Shown here one piece after another: positions 31,373 to 40,853 of a DNA stretch of 59,571 nucleotides. Below the pieces are notes generated by a model that was not told where the DNA came from, did no database searches, and saw only the letters and a list, made by a program, of their open reading frames with translations. Source of the DNA: Halanaerobium saccharolyticum (GTDB lineage Bacteria > Bacillota > Halanaerobiia > Halanaerobiales > Halanaerobiaceae). The stretch's first letter is position 1, and every line of letters starts with the position of its first letter. The position numbers and the translations under genes were made by a program. Location of the stretch: contig NZ_SNWX01000017.1 in the NCBI RefSeq assembly GCF_004362045.1, positions 1 through 59,571 of the forward strand, read 5' to 3'.

Positions 31373-33868
31373 TTGCAGGACTATTATCCATTTCAAGAAG
31401 TAGAGAAAAAGTGGCTTAAAAATTGGGAAGACTCAAATTTACATAAGACTGGAGATGATCCGGATAAGGAAAATTATTATGTTTTAGAAATGTTTCCCTA
31501 TCCCTCTGGGAATTTGCATATGGGTCATGTAAGAGTGTATTCTATTGGAGATGTTATTGCCCGATATAAAAGAATGAACGATTATAATGTTTTACATCCG
31601 ATGGGCTGGGATGCTTTTGGGCTGCCTGCGGAAAATGCAGCTATCAAGCATGGAAATATTCATCCTAAAGAATGGACCTGGGATAATATTGCCCATATGA
31701 AAGAACAGATGAAGGCAATGGGTTTAAGTTATGACTGGGATCGGGAAGTAACTACAGCAGCAGAGGATTATTATAAGTGGACTCAGTGGTTTTTTACTCA
31801 GATGTTTAATGATAATTTAGCCTATAAAAAAGAATCAACTGTTAACTGGTGTCCAAGCTGTGAGACAGTACTGGCCAATGAGCAGGTAGTAAATGAAGCT
31901 TGTGAGCGCTGTGGAACTGAAGTTGATCACCGTGATCTTGAACAGTGGTTCTTAAAAATAACTGATTATGCAGAAAGACTCTTAGAAGACCATGAGCTTT
32001 TAGAAGGCTGGCCGGAAAAAGTAAAAACTATGCAGAAAAACTGGATCGGCCGCAGTGAAGGTACTAGAGTTAATTTTGAACTGCCAAAACTGAATAAGGA
32101 TTTAGAAGTCTTTACAACCAGACCTGATACTCTTTTTGGTGCAACCTATATGGTTCTGGCACCGGAGCATCCTTATGTTTCAGAATTAACAGCGGGGACT
32201 GAAAAAGAAGAAGAGGTTCAGAAATTTGTCAAAAAAGTTAAGAAGCAGAAAGAACAGGAAAGAACATCTGCCGAAACAGAAAAGCTGGGTATCTTTACCG
32301 GCGCCTATGCTGTTAATCCTGTTAATGACGAAAAAATTCCTGTTTATATAGCAAATTATGTCCTGATGGGTTATGGTACTGGAGCAATTATGGCAGTTCC
32401 AGCTCACGACCAGCGTGACTTTGACTTTGCCCGCAAATACGATATAGATATTAAAGCTGTAATCCAGCCAGAGGATCAGAAAGAAGAACTGGTTGGTTCC
32501 GAAATGGAAGAGGCTTATGCTGGAGATGGATATCTAATTAATTCTGGTAAATACAATGGTTTAAAGGTAGAGGAAGCTTTTGATAAAATGGCTGAAGATT
32601 TTTCAGAAGCAGGTTTTGTCAAAGTAGAAACTAATTATCGACTGCGTGACTGGTTAATCTCCCGACAGCGCTACTGGGGAGCTCCAATTCCTATTGTTTA
32701 TTGTGATGACTGTGGAACAGTAGCAGTCCCTGAGGAAGATCTACCGGTTGAACTGCCACATGATGTTGAGTTTTCTCCAACCGGAGAGTCACCACTAAAA
32801 AAAGTAGATAGTTTTGTTAATACCACCTGTCCTGAATGTGGTGGTCCGGCTAAAAGAGAAACTGATACCATGGATACTTTTGTTGATTCTTCCTGGTATT
32901 TTATGCGTTATGCAGATCCTAAAAATGAAGAAATGCCATTTACTAAAGAAAATTTGGATAAGTGGTTCCCGGTTGATCAGTATATCGGTGGAATTGAACA
33001 TGCTATCCTGCATCTGCTGTATGCCCGTTTCTTTACCAAGGTTGTTCACGATATGGATCTAACAGAACATGTTGAGCCCTTTACTAACTGGCTGGCTCAG
33101 GGAATGGTGCTTAAAGATGGGGCCAAGATGTCCAAATCAAAAGGTAATGTAGTTGATCCTAAAGATATTTTAGATGAATACGGTGCAGATACAGCCCGTT
33201 TATTTATACTTTTTGCTTCACCACCGGAGAAAGACTTAGAGTGGAGTGATAAGGGAGTTGAAGGTGCTGACCGTTTCTTAAATCGTGTCTGGCGCTTTGT
33301 CACAGAAAATCTGGAACTGATCAAAAATGAAGAAGCTGAAGTTGACGCTGACAGCCTGGATAAAGACGCTAAAACTCTTTATCGGACAATGCATGCCAGC
33401 ATTAAAAAAGTAAGTGAGGATGTTGGAGAAAGATTAAACTTCAACACAGCAATCAGTGCAATTATGGAGTTAACAAATGAAGTTTATTCTTATTTAAATG
33501 ACCGCAGTGCTGAAGAAACTAATACTGCCTTAATTAAAGCAGCTGCAGAAAACATTGTTCTTTTACTGGCACCATTTGCTCCATTTATTACCGAAGAACT
33601 CTGGCAGCAGCTTGGACATCAGGAAAATGTTCATGCAGCTCAGTGGCCGGAATATAAAGAGGAAGCTCTTAAAAAGGATGAAATTACAATTGTCATCCAG
33701 GTTAATGGTAAGGTAAGAGATAAGATTAATATTGCTGCAGATGCTTCTGAAGAAGAAGTAAAAGCCCAGGTTATGGAAGAAAAAAAGATTCAGTCCTATC
33801 TTGAGGATGGAAATTTAGTTAAAACAATTTATATTCCAAAGAAATTAGTCAACCTGGTAATTCAGTAA
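31373..33868 (+). CDS. leuS: Leucyl-tRNA synthetase
   Basis: A class I enzyme that charges tRNA-Leu. The HIGH motif is HMGH in PYPSGNLHMGHV, and KMSKS is AKMSKSKGN. A zinc ribbon CPSC...CERC, the CP1 editing domain (about 220-410, TRPDTLFGATYMVLAPEH) and the tRNA-binding C-terminal domain with IQVNGKVRDKI are present. 831 residues is the usual bacterial length. I keep the TTG start: GAGGAG lies upstream, and a GTG near it is out of frame. Confidence 0.98.
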   Translation: MQDYYPFQEVEKKWLKNWEDSNLHKTGDDPDKENYYVLEMFPYPSGNLHMGHVRVYSIGDVIARYKRMNDYNVLHPMGWDAFGLPAENAAIKHGNIHPKEWTWDNIAHMKEQMKAMGLSYDWDREVTTAAEDYYKWTQWFFTQMFNDNLAYKKESTVNWCPSCETVLANEQVVNEACERCGTEVDHRDLEQWFLKITDYAERLLEDHELLEGWPEKVKTMQKNWIGRSEGTRVNFELPKLNKDLEVFTTRPDTLFGATYMVLAPEHPYVSELTAGTEKEEEVQKFVKKVKKQKEQERTSAETEKLGIFTGAYAVNPVNDEKIPVYIANYVLMGYGTGAIMAVPAHDQRDFDFARKYDIDIKAVIQPEDQKEELVGSEMEEAYAGDGYLINSGKYNGLKVEEAFDKMAEDFSEAGFVKVETNYRLRDWLISRQRYWGAPIPIVYCDDCGTVAVPEEDLPVELPHDVEFSPTGESPLKKVDSFVNTTCPECGGPAKRETDTMDTFVDSSWYFMRYADPKNEEMPFTKENLDKWFPVDQYIGGIEHAILHLLYARFFTKVVHDMDLTEHVEPFTNWLAQGMVLKDGAKMSKSKGNVVDPKDILDEYGADTARLFILFASPPEKDLEWSDKGVEGADRFLNRVWRFVTENLELIKNEEAEVDADSLDKDAKTLYRTMHASIKKVSEDVGERLNFNTAISAIMELTNEVYSYLNDRSAEETNTALIKAAAENIVLLLAPFAPFITEELWQQLGHQENVHAAQWPEYKEEALKKDEITIVIQVNGKVRDKINIAADASEEEVKAQVMEEKKIQSYLEDGNLVKTIYIPKKLVNLVIQ

Positions 33869-33935
33869 AATTTACAGCTACCGGTTACTACTCGTTTTAT
33901 GTCGAAATAAGTCGAAAATATAATAAATAATAATT

Positions 33936-33978
33936 AACTCCTGTGAGTCTTTTAGCAAATAAACTCGCAGGAGTTTTT
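33936..33978 (+). terminator. Terminator after leuS
   Basis: AACTCCTGTGAGT and ACTCGCAGGAGTT form a 13-base stem with one G-T pair, followed by TTTTT. Confidence 0.88.
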
Positions 33979-34033
33979 GTTAGAAATAATAATTTTTAAA
34001 CTTGATAAATTAACTATTAATTAACGAAATTTG

Positions 34034-34062
34034 TTGACTTTGAAAATCGTTTTCAGTATAAT
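34034..34062 (+). promoter_or_regulatory. feo promoter with overlapping Fur-like box
   Basis: TTGACT and TATAAT are 17 bases apart. The spacer is filled by the inverted repeat TGAAAAT-C-GTTTTCA (34041-34055), which resembles the 7-1-7 Fur box. A Fur-type repressor bound here would block RNA polymerase when iron is ample, which suits feoAB. A second TGATTTTCA-like half site lies near 34129. Confidence 0.75.
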
Positions 34063-34162
34063 AAAGTTAGGAAAGAAGAAATTATAATAATTTATAATTA
34101 ATTAGTTAAGATTTTGGTTTTTATCAGATGATTTTCAAAAAGCAGCAGGAGGGAAAAAATTA

Positions 34163-34390
34163 ATGACTCTAGTTGATATGAAACATGGAAATAAATTTAT
34201 TATAGATAAAATTGAAGATAAAGAAACTCGCTTACAGGCTTTGCGTTTTGGAATAAGTGAAGGCTCAGAAATAGAAAGTGCAGGTTCAATACCTGGTGGC
34301 CCGGTAATCTTAAAAAAGAACTTACAGGAAATTGCTATTGGACGTCGAACTGCAGAAAAAATAAGTGTTAAGAAAAAAGGAATGATTTAG
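34163..34390 (+). CDS. feoA: Ferrous iron transport protein A
   Basis: FeoA is a small SH3-like cytoplasmic protein that supports the FeoB iron transporter. The sequence MTLVDMKHGNKFIIDKIEDKETRLQALRFGISEGSEI followed by GGPVILKKNLQEIAIGR has the family pattern, and length 75 is typical. It is the first gene after the Fur-like box; the feoB TTG start comes immediately after its stop codon. Confidence 0.95.
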   Translation: MTLVDMKHGNKFIIDKIEDKETRLQALRFGISEGSEIESAGSIPGGPVILKKNLQEIAIGRRTAEKISVKKKGMI

Positions 34391-36253
34391 TTGAGTCACT
34401 GCGGTCAAACAGAGATAGAAAATGAACTGCAGGCTGATAAAAAGATTGTGCTGGCTGGAAACCCCAATGTAGGTAAGTCTATATTTTTTAATTACCTCAC
34501 AGGTATTTATGTCAGTGTTTCTAATTATCCCGGGACTACCCTTGATATCACGAGCGGCAAAATGGGTGATGCAGCTGTTTATGATACACCAGGAGTTTAT
34601 GGAGTCGGTTCCATAAATGATGAGGAAAGAGTAGCCAGGGATTTTATTATGTCTGCAGATATTATAATTAATGTTGTTGATGCAAGTCATCTGGAACGAG
34701 ATTTATTTTTAACCCAGCAGCTTATTGATCTGGGTAAAAAAATAATTGTGGCGCTAAATATGATGGATGAGGTAGAGAAAAATAATATTTCTATTGATCT
34801 TGAAGCTCTGGAGAAAGAACTGGGTGTCCCAGTTATTCCAACAACAGCTGCCAAACATAGAGGCCTGGACAAACTTAAGCACTCAATTGATCAGGCGGTA
34901 AAAGGTAATACTATTTTTGCTGAAAATTCGGATTTAGAAAAAGAACTGAAAGATATTGAAGCTGTGACTGAAAATAGAGCTGATGCTTTAATGATTTTAG
35001 AAGAAGATGAAAACATTCGCTGTCAATATCCTAGCCTGAAAACTGTTCCAGAATTGAGAGAAGAAATATATACTGCTCGCCGTCAGCGGGTGGATCAGAT
35101 TACTGATCGAGTTTTAAGTTATGATGAAAACACAAGTCAGCTGGCAAGAAAAATTGGGGCTTATATGTTAAAACCAGTGACAGCTATTCCAATGCTTTTA
35201 GTGCTCTTATATTTAATTTATCAATTTATCGGGGTTTTTGTTGCTCAGACAGTTGTTGGTGTTACTGAAGAATTAATTTTTGTTGAAAATTATGAGCCTT
35301 TTGTGCGTAATATAATAGCAAATACTATTGGGCTGGAAAACTTTTTTGGCCAGCTTCTGGCAGGAGAATATGGAATCTTAACCATGTCGGTGACCTACAT
35401 TTTTGGGTTGCTATTACCCCTGGTGGCCGGATTTTACTTTTTGCTTTCTCTACTGGAAGATTCAGGTTATTTACCCAGAATTGCAGTGCTCATGGATCGC
35501 CTACTGCAGAAAATTGGTCTTAATGGTCGGGCAATTATCCCCATGCTTTTAGGATTTGGCTGTGTAACCATGGCCACCATTACCACCAGACTACTGGGAA
35601 CAAAAAGAGAGAGAATTATTTCTATTTTTCTTTTAGGTCTTGCAATTCCCTGTTCAGCTCAGCTTGGTGTTATAGCAGGTTTAATTGCCCAGCTTGATGT
35701 CTTTTATATTCTGGTTTATGTACTGACAATTTTTGCAGTTTATGTTCTGGCGGGGACTTTTTTGAATAAGGTTTTACCTGGAGAGTCAAGTGATTTATTA
35801 ATTGATTTACCACCAATCAGGCTGCCGGATCTAAAAAATGTCTTTAATAAAACTTATCAGCAGACAGTAGCCTTTGTTAAAGAGGCGGGTCCAATTTTTG
35901 TTTTTGGTGCTGCCCTGATTACTGTAATGCAGAAAACAGGTCTGCTGGCCCTGATTACCAGGGGAGCAGAACCAATAACAGTTAATTGGCTTGGACTGCC
36001 GGCCGAAACGGCAACCGCTTTTGTGATGGGGATTATCAGGCGTGATTTTGGAGCGGCTGGTTTAACCTCAATTGCTTTAACATCAGCCCAGATTACAATT
36101 TCTTTAATTACTTTAACTTTATTTGTACCCTGTATTGCAGCAATGATGATTATGATTAAGGAACGAAACTTTAAGGAGTCAGTTTATATCTGGTTTGGAA
36201 GCTGGATTACTGCTTTTATTACCGGTGGACTGGTCAATTTACTGATTTTTTAA
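34391..36253 (+). CDS. feoB: Ferrous iron transport protein B
   Basis: FeoB imports Fe2+ across the cytoplasmic membrane. The N-terminal G domain has G1 GNPNVGKS (residues 23-30), SNYPGTTLD for G2, DTPG for G3 and NMMDE for G4, then a GDI-like helix bundle. The membrane part contains the Gate motifs GFGCVTMATITTR and GLAIPCSAQLGV. At 620 residues it is shorter than E. coli FeoB (about 770), normal for Firmicutes. It starts at TTG directly after feoA, so translation is coupled. Confidence 0.96.
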   Translation: MSHCGQTEIENELQADKKIVLAGNPNVGKSIFFNYLTGIYVSVSNYPGTTLDITSGKMGDAAVYDTPGVYGVGSINDEERVARDFIMSADIIINVVDASHLERDLFLTQQLIDLGKKIIVALNMMDEVEKNNISIDLEALEKELGVPVIPTTAAKHRGLDKLKHSIDQAVKGNTIFAENSDLEKELKDIEAVTENRADALMILEEDENIRCQYPSLKTVPELREEIYTARRQRVDQITDRVLSYDENTSQLARKIGAYMLKPVTAIPMLLVLLYLIYQFIGVFVAQTVVGVTEELIFVENYEPFVRNIIANTIGLENFFGQLLAGEYGILTMSVTYIFGLLLPLVAGFYFLLSLLEDSGYLPRIAVLMDRLLQKIGLNGRAIIPMLLGFGCVTMATITTRLLGTKRERIISIFLLGLAIPCSAQLGVIAGLIAQLDVFYILVYVLTIFAVYVLAGTFLNKVLPGESSDLLIDLPPIRLPDLKNVFNKTYQQTVAFVKEAGPIFVFGAALITVMQKTGLLALITRGAEPITVNWLGLPAETATAFVMGIIRRDFGAAGLTSIALTSAQITISLITLTLFVPCIAAMMIMIKERNFKESVYIWFGSWITAFITGGLVNLLIF

Positions 36254-36361
36254 TAATTTAGGACTGCCTGGATTTATATTGAAGTATCGTTTGCAAGTTT
36301 ATAATTAATAATTTTACTTTTAATTATTTTGGTAGTTCAAGAGGAAAGAAGGTGTTTTAGT

Positions 36362-36523
36362 TTGGATAATTGTGATCTAAATCCTCAGGCAGAAGAGGAG
36401 AAAAAAATTGTCTGTCCCACCTGCGGCTATAAAATGAAGGAATTTAAGAAACTCAAATGTCCGCGCTGTAACAGCTATCTATTTAAAAAGTGTACTGAAT
36501 GTGATAAGTGTTCTTTATTTTAG
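36362..36523 (+). CDS. Cysteine-rich zinc-ribbon peptide after feoB (53 aa)
   Basis: The product holds four CxxC-type pairs or clusters: CPTC, CPRC, and CTECDKC, with an acidic first part and one lone Cys near the start. TTG 36362 is chosen because AAGGTG lies about 10 bases upstream; a further 11 codons are open before it. It may bind zinc or an iron-sulfur cluster, and its position after feoAB suggests a role in iron handling. It is not the membrane-type FeoB-associated cysteine peptide, as it lacks a hydrophobic segment. Confidence 0.7.
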   Translation: MDNCDLNPQAEEEKKIVCPTCGYKMKEFKKLKCPRCNSYLFKKCTECDKCSLF

Positions 36524-36594
36524 CTTCAATATTTGCTAAAATAGATTAGCAATGTTTTGAACCAAAATTTTTTATAAGGAAAGAGTGATTATTG

Positions 36595-37050
36595 ATGAAA
36601 GAAAGAGCCAGAGTAATTAAAAAAGAAAATGGTCAAAGTCTGGTTCAGATTATAAGAACCTCTGCCTGCAGCCACTGTGACGAAAAGTGTATGCTGGCTG
36701 ATGATTCACATGAGGTAGAGGAAATGGAAGTTTTAGTTAATGATCCCATTGGAGCTGAAGTGGGAAGTACAGTTGAACTGGAAATGGGTGCCAGGCCGAT
36801 TTTGTTTTCCGCACTTGTAGTCTATTTGCTTCCTCTGGTTGCGATTATAGCTGGTTATTTTGCCGGCAGCAGTTTGTTGAGCGGCATAATTAGTAATTTA
36901 GAAATAGCAGGGATTATTGGTTCAGGAATCGGATTTTTATTATCTTTTGCTTTGCTTAAGTTTTTTGATAAAAAAGCAGGCTCTAAAAGTTATTTTCATC
37001 CTGAAATAACAAGAGTTGTAACTCACAATGGCTTTTATTATGAAAGTTAA
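36595..37050 (+). CDS. RseC/SoxR-reducing-system family membrane protein
   Basis: The N-terminal domain holds a Cys cluster (CSHCDEKC) as in RseC/MucC, followed by two membrane segments (about residues 65-85, ILFSALVVYLLPLVAIIAG, and 95-120, GIIGSGIGFLLSFALLKFF). RseC relatives occur with Rnf-type electron transport and the SoxR-reducing system; in anaerobes they may connect to Rnf or iron-sulfur redox. I chose ATG 36595 over the preceding TTG codon. Both follow GGAAAGAGTG. It stands alone between the Cys-rich peptide and the argF leader. Confidence 0.8.
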   Translation: MKERARVIKKENGQSLVQIIRTSACSHCDEKCMLADDSHEVEEMEVLVNDPIGAEVGSTVELEMGARPILFSALVVYLLPLVAIIAGYFAGSSLLSGIISNLEIAGIIGSGIGFLLSFALLKFFDKKAGSKSYFHPEITRVVTHNGFYYES

Positions 37051-37291
37051 TTATAAATAAATTATGATTATTGATATGATGATTGGCAGGCTGGGTGCTT
37101 CTGCTGTAGCTGCAATTGGGTTACATCCTGGTACATCCGCTCGGCCTTGGTTTTTTAACCTGGTGCCTGGACAGCAGTGGTTATAGATTGGACAGTTAGA
37201 GGAAGCTATGTATTTTACCGATTTAAAAAGGTAAAGTGGAAACTAGTAAATATTTAATTATTATCTGAATATTTTTACTTTTTTAAATAAC
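37051..37291. other. Intergenic gap before the argF promoter
   Basis: No gene, RNA or repeat is recognised. The middle (about 37080-37190) is richer in G and C than its flanks (GGCAGGCTGGGTGC ...) and could be a remnant of something, but no open frame with a ribosome binding site is seen. Confidence 0.4.
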
Positions 37292-37320
37292 TTGCAATTT
37301 TTCCGATTCAGCTATATAAT
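37292..37320 (+). promoter_or_regulatory. Promoter of the argF leader
   Basis: TTGCAA and TATAAT are separated by exactly 17 bases; the T-box leader starts about 40 bases downstream. Confidence 0.7.
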
Positions 37321-37359
37321 AATAAAAAATACGATTTATGATAAAATAAGATAAATCCA

Positions 37360-37586
37360 GTGAATGAGAGAGTAAAAATAATTTTGCTTTACAGCAAGTC
37401 GGAGCAGCTGTGAGTCCGATAAGTAGATTATTTTGAAGCGCACTCAGGAGGAGCTCTTCCAAAATTAGTAGGTAGAGACGTTGTTGAACGCGTTAAGTTT
37501 TAGAGTGGTCAGTTATTAACTGGCAACTAGAGTGGTAACACGGGTAATTCCTCGTCTCTTATTTGATAAGAGAGCGGGGATTTTTT
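37360..37586 (+). promoter_or_regulatory. T-box riboswitch, probably arginine-specific
   Basis: A T-box leader that senses uncharged tRNA: GTGAATGAGAGAGTA at the start of stem I, GAAGCGCACTC near the specifier loop, a T-box-like core AGAGTGGTAACACGGGTAATTCCTCGTCTC, and a terminator (CCTCGTCTCTT/AAGAGAGCGGGG with one bulged G) before six T residues. CGC at 37439-37441 would be an arginine specifier codon, fitting argF. The core differs from the usual AGGGTGGTACCGCG at several bases. The specifier position is my inference. Confidence 0.88.
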
Positions 37587-37732
37587 AGTTTATATTGTTT
37601 TATGCAGGTTTTATGCAGGTGATAAGTTTTTTAACTAAAAGTTTTAGCAATTTAATTATTAAAGTAAATTAGAGCAGTGAGCAGGGTAGAAGAGGATATT
37701 TATGCCAGAGAGAATTCAAGGAGGAGATTATG

Positions 37733-38722
37733 ATGGCTTATAACTTAAAGGGAAGAAATTTTTTAACATTGAAGGATTTTTCAAAAATAGAAATTAATTA
37801 TCTATTAACTTTATCAGAAGATTTAAAAGCTAAAAAGAGAGCAGGAATAAAAGGAAATAGTCTGGAAGCAAAAAACATAGCCTTGATTTTTGAGAAACCA
37901 TCTACCAGAACTAGATGTGCCTTTGCAGTTGCAGCAAAGGATGAAGGTGGAATGCCCGAGTATCTGGGTAAAAATGATATTCAGTTAGGAAAAAAAGAGA
38001 CTGTGGCTGATACAGCCAGAGTTTTAGGAAGAATGTTTGATGGAATTGAATTTAGAGGTTATGAACATCAAACTGTGGAAATTCTGGGTGAATATGCAGG
38101 GGTTCCTGTCTGGAATGGACTGACTGATCTTTACCATCCAACCCAAATCCTGGCTGATTTTTTAACTTTAAAAGAAAACTTTGGTAAATTAGAAGGACTT
38201 AATCTGGTTTACACGGGGGATGGCCGCAACAATATGGCTAACTCGCTGATGGTCGGTTCAGCAATCATGGGAGTAAATTATACTATTGTTGCTCCAGAAG
38301 AACTCTGGCCTGAGAAAGAGCTGGTGGCAGAATGTAAGGATCTGGCAGCAGAGTCAGGAGCTGAGATTAAACTAACCGCTGATGTAGAAGCAGGTGTTAA
38401 AGGGGCAGATGCAATCTATACTGATGTCTGGGTTTCGATGGGTGAAGAATCTGAATTCAAAAAAAGAATTGAGCTTTTAACTCCCTATCAGGTAAATATG
38501 GATATGATAAAAATGACAGAAAACCCTGATGTTATATTTTTACACTGTCTGCCAGCTCATCATAATATCGAGACTGAAAATGGCAGGAAAATATATGAAG
38601 AATATGGGCTAGAAGAAATGGAAGTTACAGAAGAGGTATTTGAAAGTAAATATTCTAAAGTTTTTGATGAGGCAGAAAATAGAATGCATACAATAAAAGC
38701 TGTCATGACAGCTACATTATAG
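37733..38722 (+). CDS. argF: Ornithine carbamoyltransferase
   Basis: The enzyme joins carbamoyl phosphate to ornithine to make citrulline. [12 protein letters not shown] is the carbamoyl phosphate loop (SxRT), [10 protein letters not shown] binds ornithine, and FLHCLPAHH holds the active-site Cys. Length about 330 residues fits. Two adjacent ATGs are possible; the second (37733) is better spaced from AAGGAGG. Control through the T-box leader suggests a biosynthetic role in arginine supply; catabolic use cannot be ruled out. Confidence 0.95.
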   Translation: MAYNLKGRNFLTLKDFSKIEINYLLTLSEDLKAKKRAGIKGNSLEAKNIALIFEKPSTRTRCAFAVAAKDEGGMPEYLGKNDIQLGKKETVADTARVLGRMFDGIEFRGYEHQTVEILGEYAGVPVWNGLTDLYHPTQILADFLTLKENFGKLEGLNLVYTGDGRNNMANSLMVGSAIMGVNYTIVAPEELWPEKELVAECKDLAAESGAEIKLTADVEAGVKGADAIYTDVWVSMGEESEFKKRIELLTPYQVNMDMIKMTENPDVIFLHCLPAHHNIETENGRKIYEEYGLEEMEVTEEVFESKYSKVFDEAENRMHTIKAVMTATL

Positions 38723-38733
38723 GAGTGATTGAG

Positions 38734-39243
38734 ATGATGACAGCAGTGAGCAGGCAGTCCAAATATACATGTAGACAGGGTACTTTAGCTGATGCAGAAG
38801 AAATTCATATTTTGATGCAGCAGGCTTTTGCAGATTATGCAAAGAAAAAATGTGAGCAGAATGATCAAGAAAAAGTTATTAATTCCGCTCTCCAGGAAGA
38901 ACTGGAGGCCGTAAAAGAGGATCTAGAGAATAATATAGTTCTGGTTCTAAGTGATGGGGAACAAATAATTGCCTCACTCAGACTGGAAGAAATTAGCGAT
39001 AAACGCTACCTCCTGAAAAGATTTGCCGTTTCGCCTGACTATCAGAATCAGGGTCTGGGAACAATGCTTTTTCAGCAGGCAGTTGAAAAATTAAAGGAGT
39101 TAAATGCTCATTATCTTCAGCTTTATTCTTCTCTGGAAAATGAAAAATTAATTTGTTTTTATCAGGGACTCGGTTTTAATTGTCTGGAAACAGATCACAG
39201 TAAAGGTTATGAACGCGGTCTCTGGGTAAAAACAATTAAATAA
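38734..39243 (+). CDS. GNAT-family N-acetyltransferase
   Basis: Acetyl-CoA binding motif A is clear: LLKRFAVSPDYQNQGLGTMLFQQAVEKLKE (about residues 88-115), with motif B after it (LYSSLENEKLICFYQGLGFNCL). The length (169) is typical of single-domain GNAT enzymes. It starts 11 bases after argF with an AGGAG site that overlaps the argF stop, so the two are co-transcribed. The substrate is not known; an arginine-related amine is possible from context. Confidence 0.85.
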   Translation: MMTAVSRQSKYTCRQGTLADAEEIHILMQQAFADYAKKKCEQNDQEKVINSALQEELEAVKEDLENNIVLVLSDGEQIIASLRLEEISDKRYLLKRFAVSPDYQNQGLGTMLFQQAVEKLKELNAHYLQLYSSLENEKLICFYQGLGFNCLETDHSKGYERGLWVKTIK

Positions 39244-39244
39244 A

Positions 39245-39267
39245 TTTGTCGAAATTCCCTCGACAAA
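39245..39267 (+). terminator. Hairpin after the GNAT gene
   Basis: TTTGTCGA and TCGACAAA form a perfect eight-base stem around AATTCCC, followed by CTTCATTTT. A weak terminator. Confidence 0.55.
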
Positions 39268-39312
39268 CTTCATTTTAAATAATTAAATGTTATTTAAGAA
39301 TGGAGAAGTGAG

Positions 39313-39345
39313 AAACCCACTCTGTTTTGTGAGCAGAGTGGGTTT
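39313..39345 (+). terminator. Hairpin before selA
   Basis: AAACCCACTCTG and CAGAGTGGGTTT form a perfect 12-base stem around TTTTGTGAG. Only a short T-run follows, but the stem is very stable. Confidence 0.75.
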
Positions 39346-39431
39346 CCTATTTTAATCTGCATTTTAAGAGGAATTACCCGGTATTTCGAGAATTAATATT
39401 ATTAGAATGCTTAAAATCTGGAGGAAATAAA

Positions 39432-40853
39432 ATGAACAGGCAAAAATTATTATCATCTATTCCGGCGGTTAATGATTTCTTAGCAGCAGAACAGGCAGAT
39501 AGAATAATTAATAAATATTCGCGTACTAGATTTTTAAAAACTCTGCGCAGTGAACTTGAAAAAATCAGACAAATAATACTTGCTGAAAAAGCAGAAATGG
39601 AAGAAACAGATATTGATTGTCAGGAACTAAAAGTTGGAGAAATATTAATTTCAGTTTCAAAAAGACTGGAGGCAGAAGATAATGAGGGGCTAAAAAGGGT
39701 TATTAATGCTGGCGGCATAATTCTCCACACCAATCTGGGTCGATCCTTACTTCCGGAAAATGCTTTAAATAAAGTTAAAGAAATTGCCGCAGAATATTCG
39801 AGTCTGGAATTTGATCTAGAGAATGGTGAAAGAGGTTATAGATATAAAAGAACTAAGCAGCTGCTCAGAGATTTAACGGGAGCAGAATCTGCAGTGGTGG
39901 TTAATAATAATGCAGCAGCTGTTATGCTGGTCTTAAAAACTATTGCAGAAGACAGAGAAGTAATTATAGCTAGAGGTGAAATGGTAGAGATTGGTGGTTC
40001 TTTTCGAATACCTGAAGTTATGGAGAGCAGTGGAGCAATTTTAAAAGAAGTTGGTTCTACAAATAAAGTGTATCTAAAGGATTATTTAACTGCAGTTGGT
40101 GAAAAAACAGGAGCTCTACTTAAAGTTCATACCAGTAATTATCGGATTCAGGGCTTTACTCATTCTGTCAGTGCAGAAGAGATGGTTAAGGCAGCCCATC
40201 AGCATGATTTAGTCGTAATTGAAGATCTTGGCAGCGGCATTTTATTTGATCTTTCGGAATATGGACTGCCCGAGGAACCCACTGTTAAGGAAGAAATTTT
40301 AGCAGGAATTGATATTCTGACCTTTAGTGGAGATAAGCTGTTAGGGGGACCTCAGGCTGGAATTATTGTTGGTCGAGAAAAATTCATTTCTCAAATTGAG
40401 CAGCATCCACTGATGCGAGCTTTAAGAGTTGATAAAATGACTCTGGCTGCGCTGGAAGAAACTTTAAAACTATATTATAATCTGGAAGAGGCGCTGCAAA
40501 AGATTCCCACCCTAAAAATACTGACAGAAAAGGCGGAAAAAGCTAAAATCAGAGCAGAAAAGCTGAAAGCTAAAATTGAGGCTCCAGCTGGAGTCAAGTT
40601 TACAATAATTGAATCAGAAGCAAAGGTCGGGGGTGGTGCTTATCCATTGAATACTTTTAAAAGTTATGCCCTGGCAGTTGAAACAGGAGATTTGAGTCCG
40701 GAAAAGTTTGTGTATAAATTAAGACAGTTAAAAACCCCTGTAATCAGCCGAATCCAGAATGAACTGATAATTTTTGATTTAAAAACAGTATTTGAGCATC
40801 AGCTTGAGGAGCTTGCTATTTCAATAAATAAAGTGCTGGCAGAGGTGTTTTAA
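39432..40853 (+). CDS. selA: L-seryl-tRNA(Sec) selenium transferase
   Basis: SelA converts seryl-tRNA(Sec) to selenocysteinyl-tRNA(Sec) using selenophosphate and pyridoxal phosphate. The PLP-lysine segment FSGDKLLGGPQAG is present, with INAGGIILHTNLGRS and AVVVNNNAAAVML. Length 473 is normal. It is preceded by TGGAGGAAATAAA and ends exactly where selB begins, forming the selA-selB-tRNA-Sec cluster. The selD gene is not in this window. Confidence 0.96.
   Translation: MNRQKLLSSIPAVNDFLAAEQADRIINKYSRTRFLKTLRSELEKIRQIILAEKAEMEETDIDCQELKVGEILISVSKRLEAEDNEGLKRVINAGGIILHTNLGRSLLPENALNKVKEIAAEYSSLEFDLENGERGYRYKRTKQLLRDLTGAESAVVVNNNAAAVMLVLKTIAEDREVIIARGEMVEIGGSFRIPEVMESSGAILKEVGSTNKVYLKDYLTAVGEKTGALLKVHTSNYRIQGFTHSVSAEEMVKAAHQHDLVVIEDLGSGILFDLSEYGLPEEPTVKEEILAGIDILTFSGDKLLGGPQAGIIVGREKFISQIEQHPLMRALRVDKMTLAALEETLKLYYNLEEALQKIPTLKILTEKAEKAKIRAEKLKAKIEAPAGVKFTIIESEAKVGGGAYPLNTFKSYALAVETGDLSPEKFVYKLRQLKTPVISRIQNELIIFDLKTVFEHQLEELAISINKVLAEVF

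Noticed and set aside
32795-33062. Frames in other phases within leuS on both strands
   Set aside because: The leucyl-tRNA synthetase motifs span this region without interruption.
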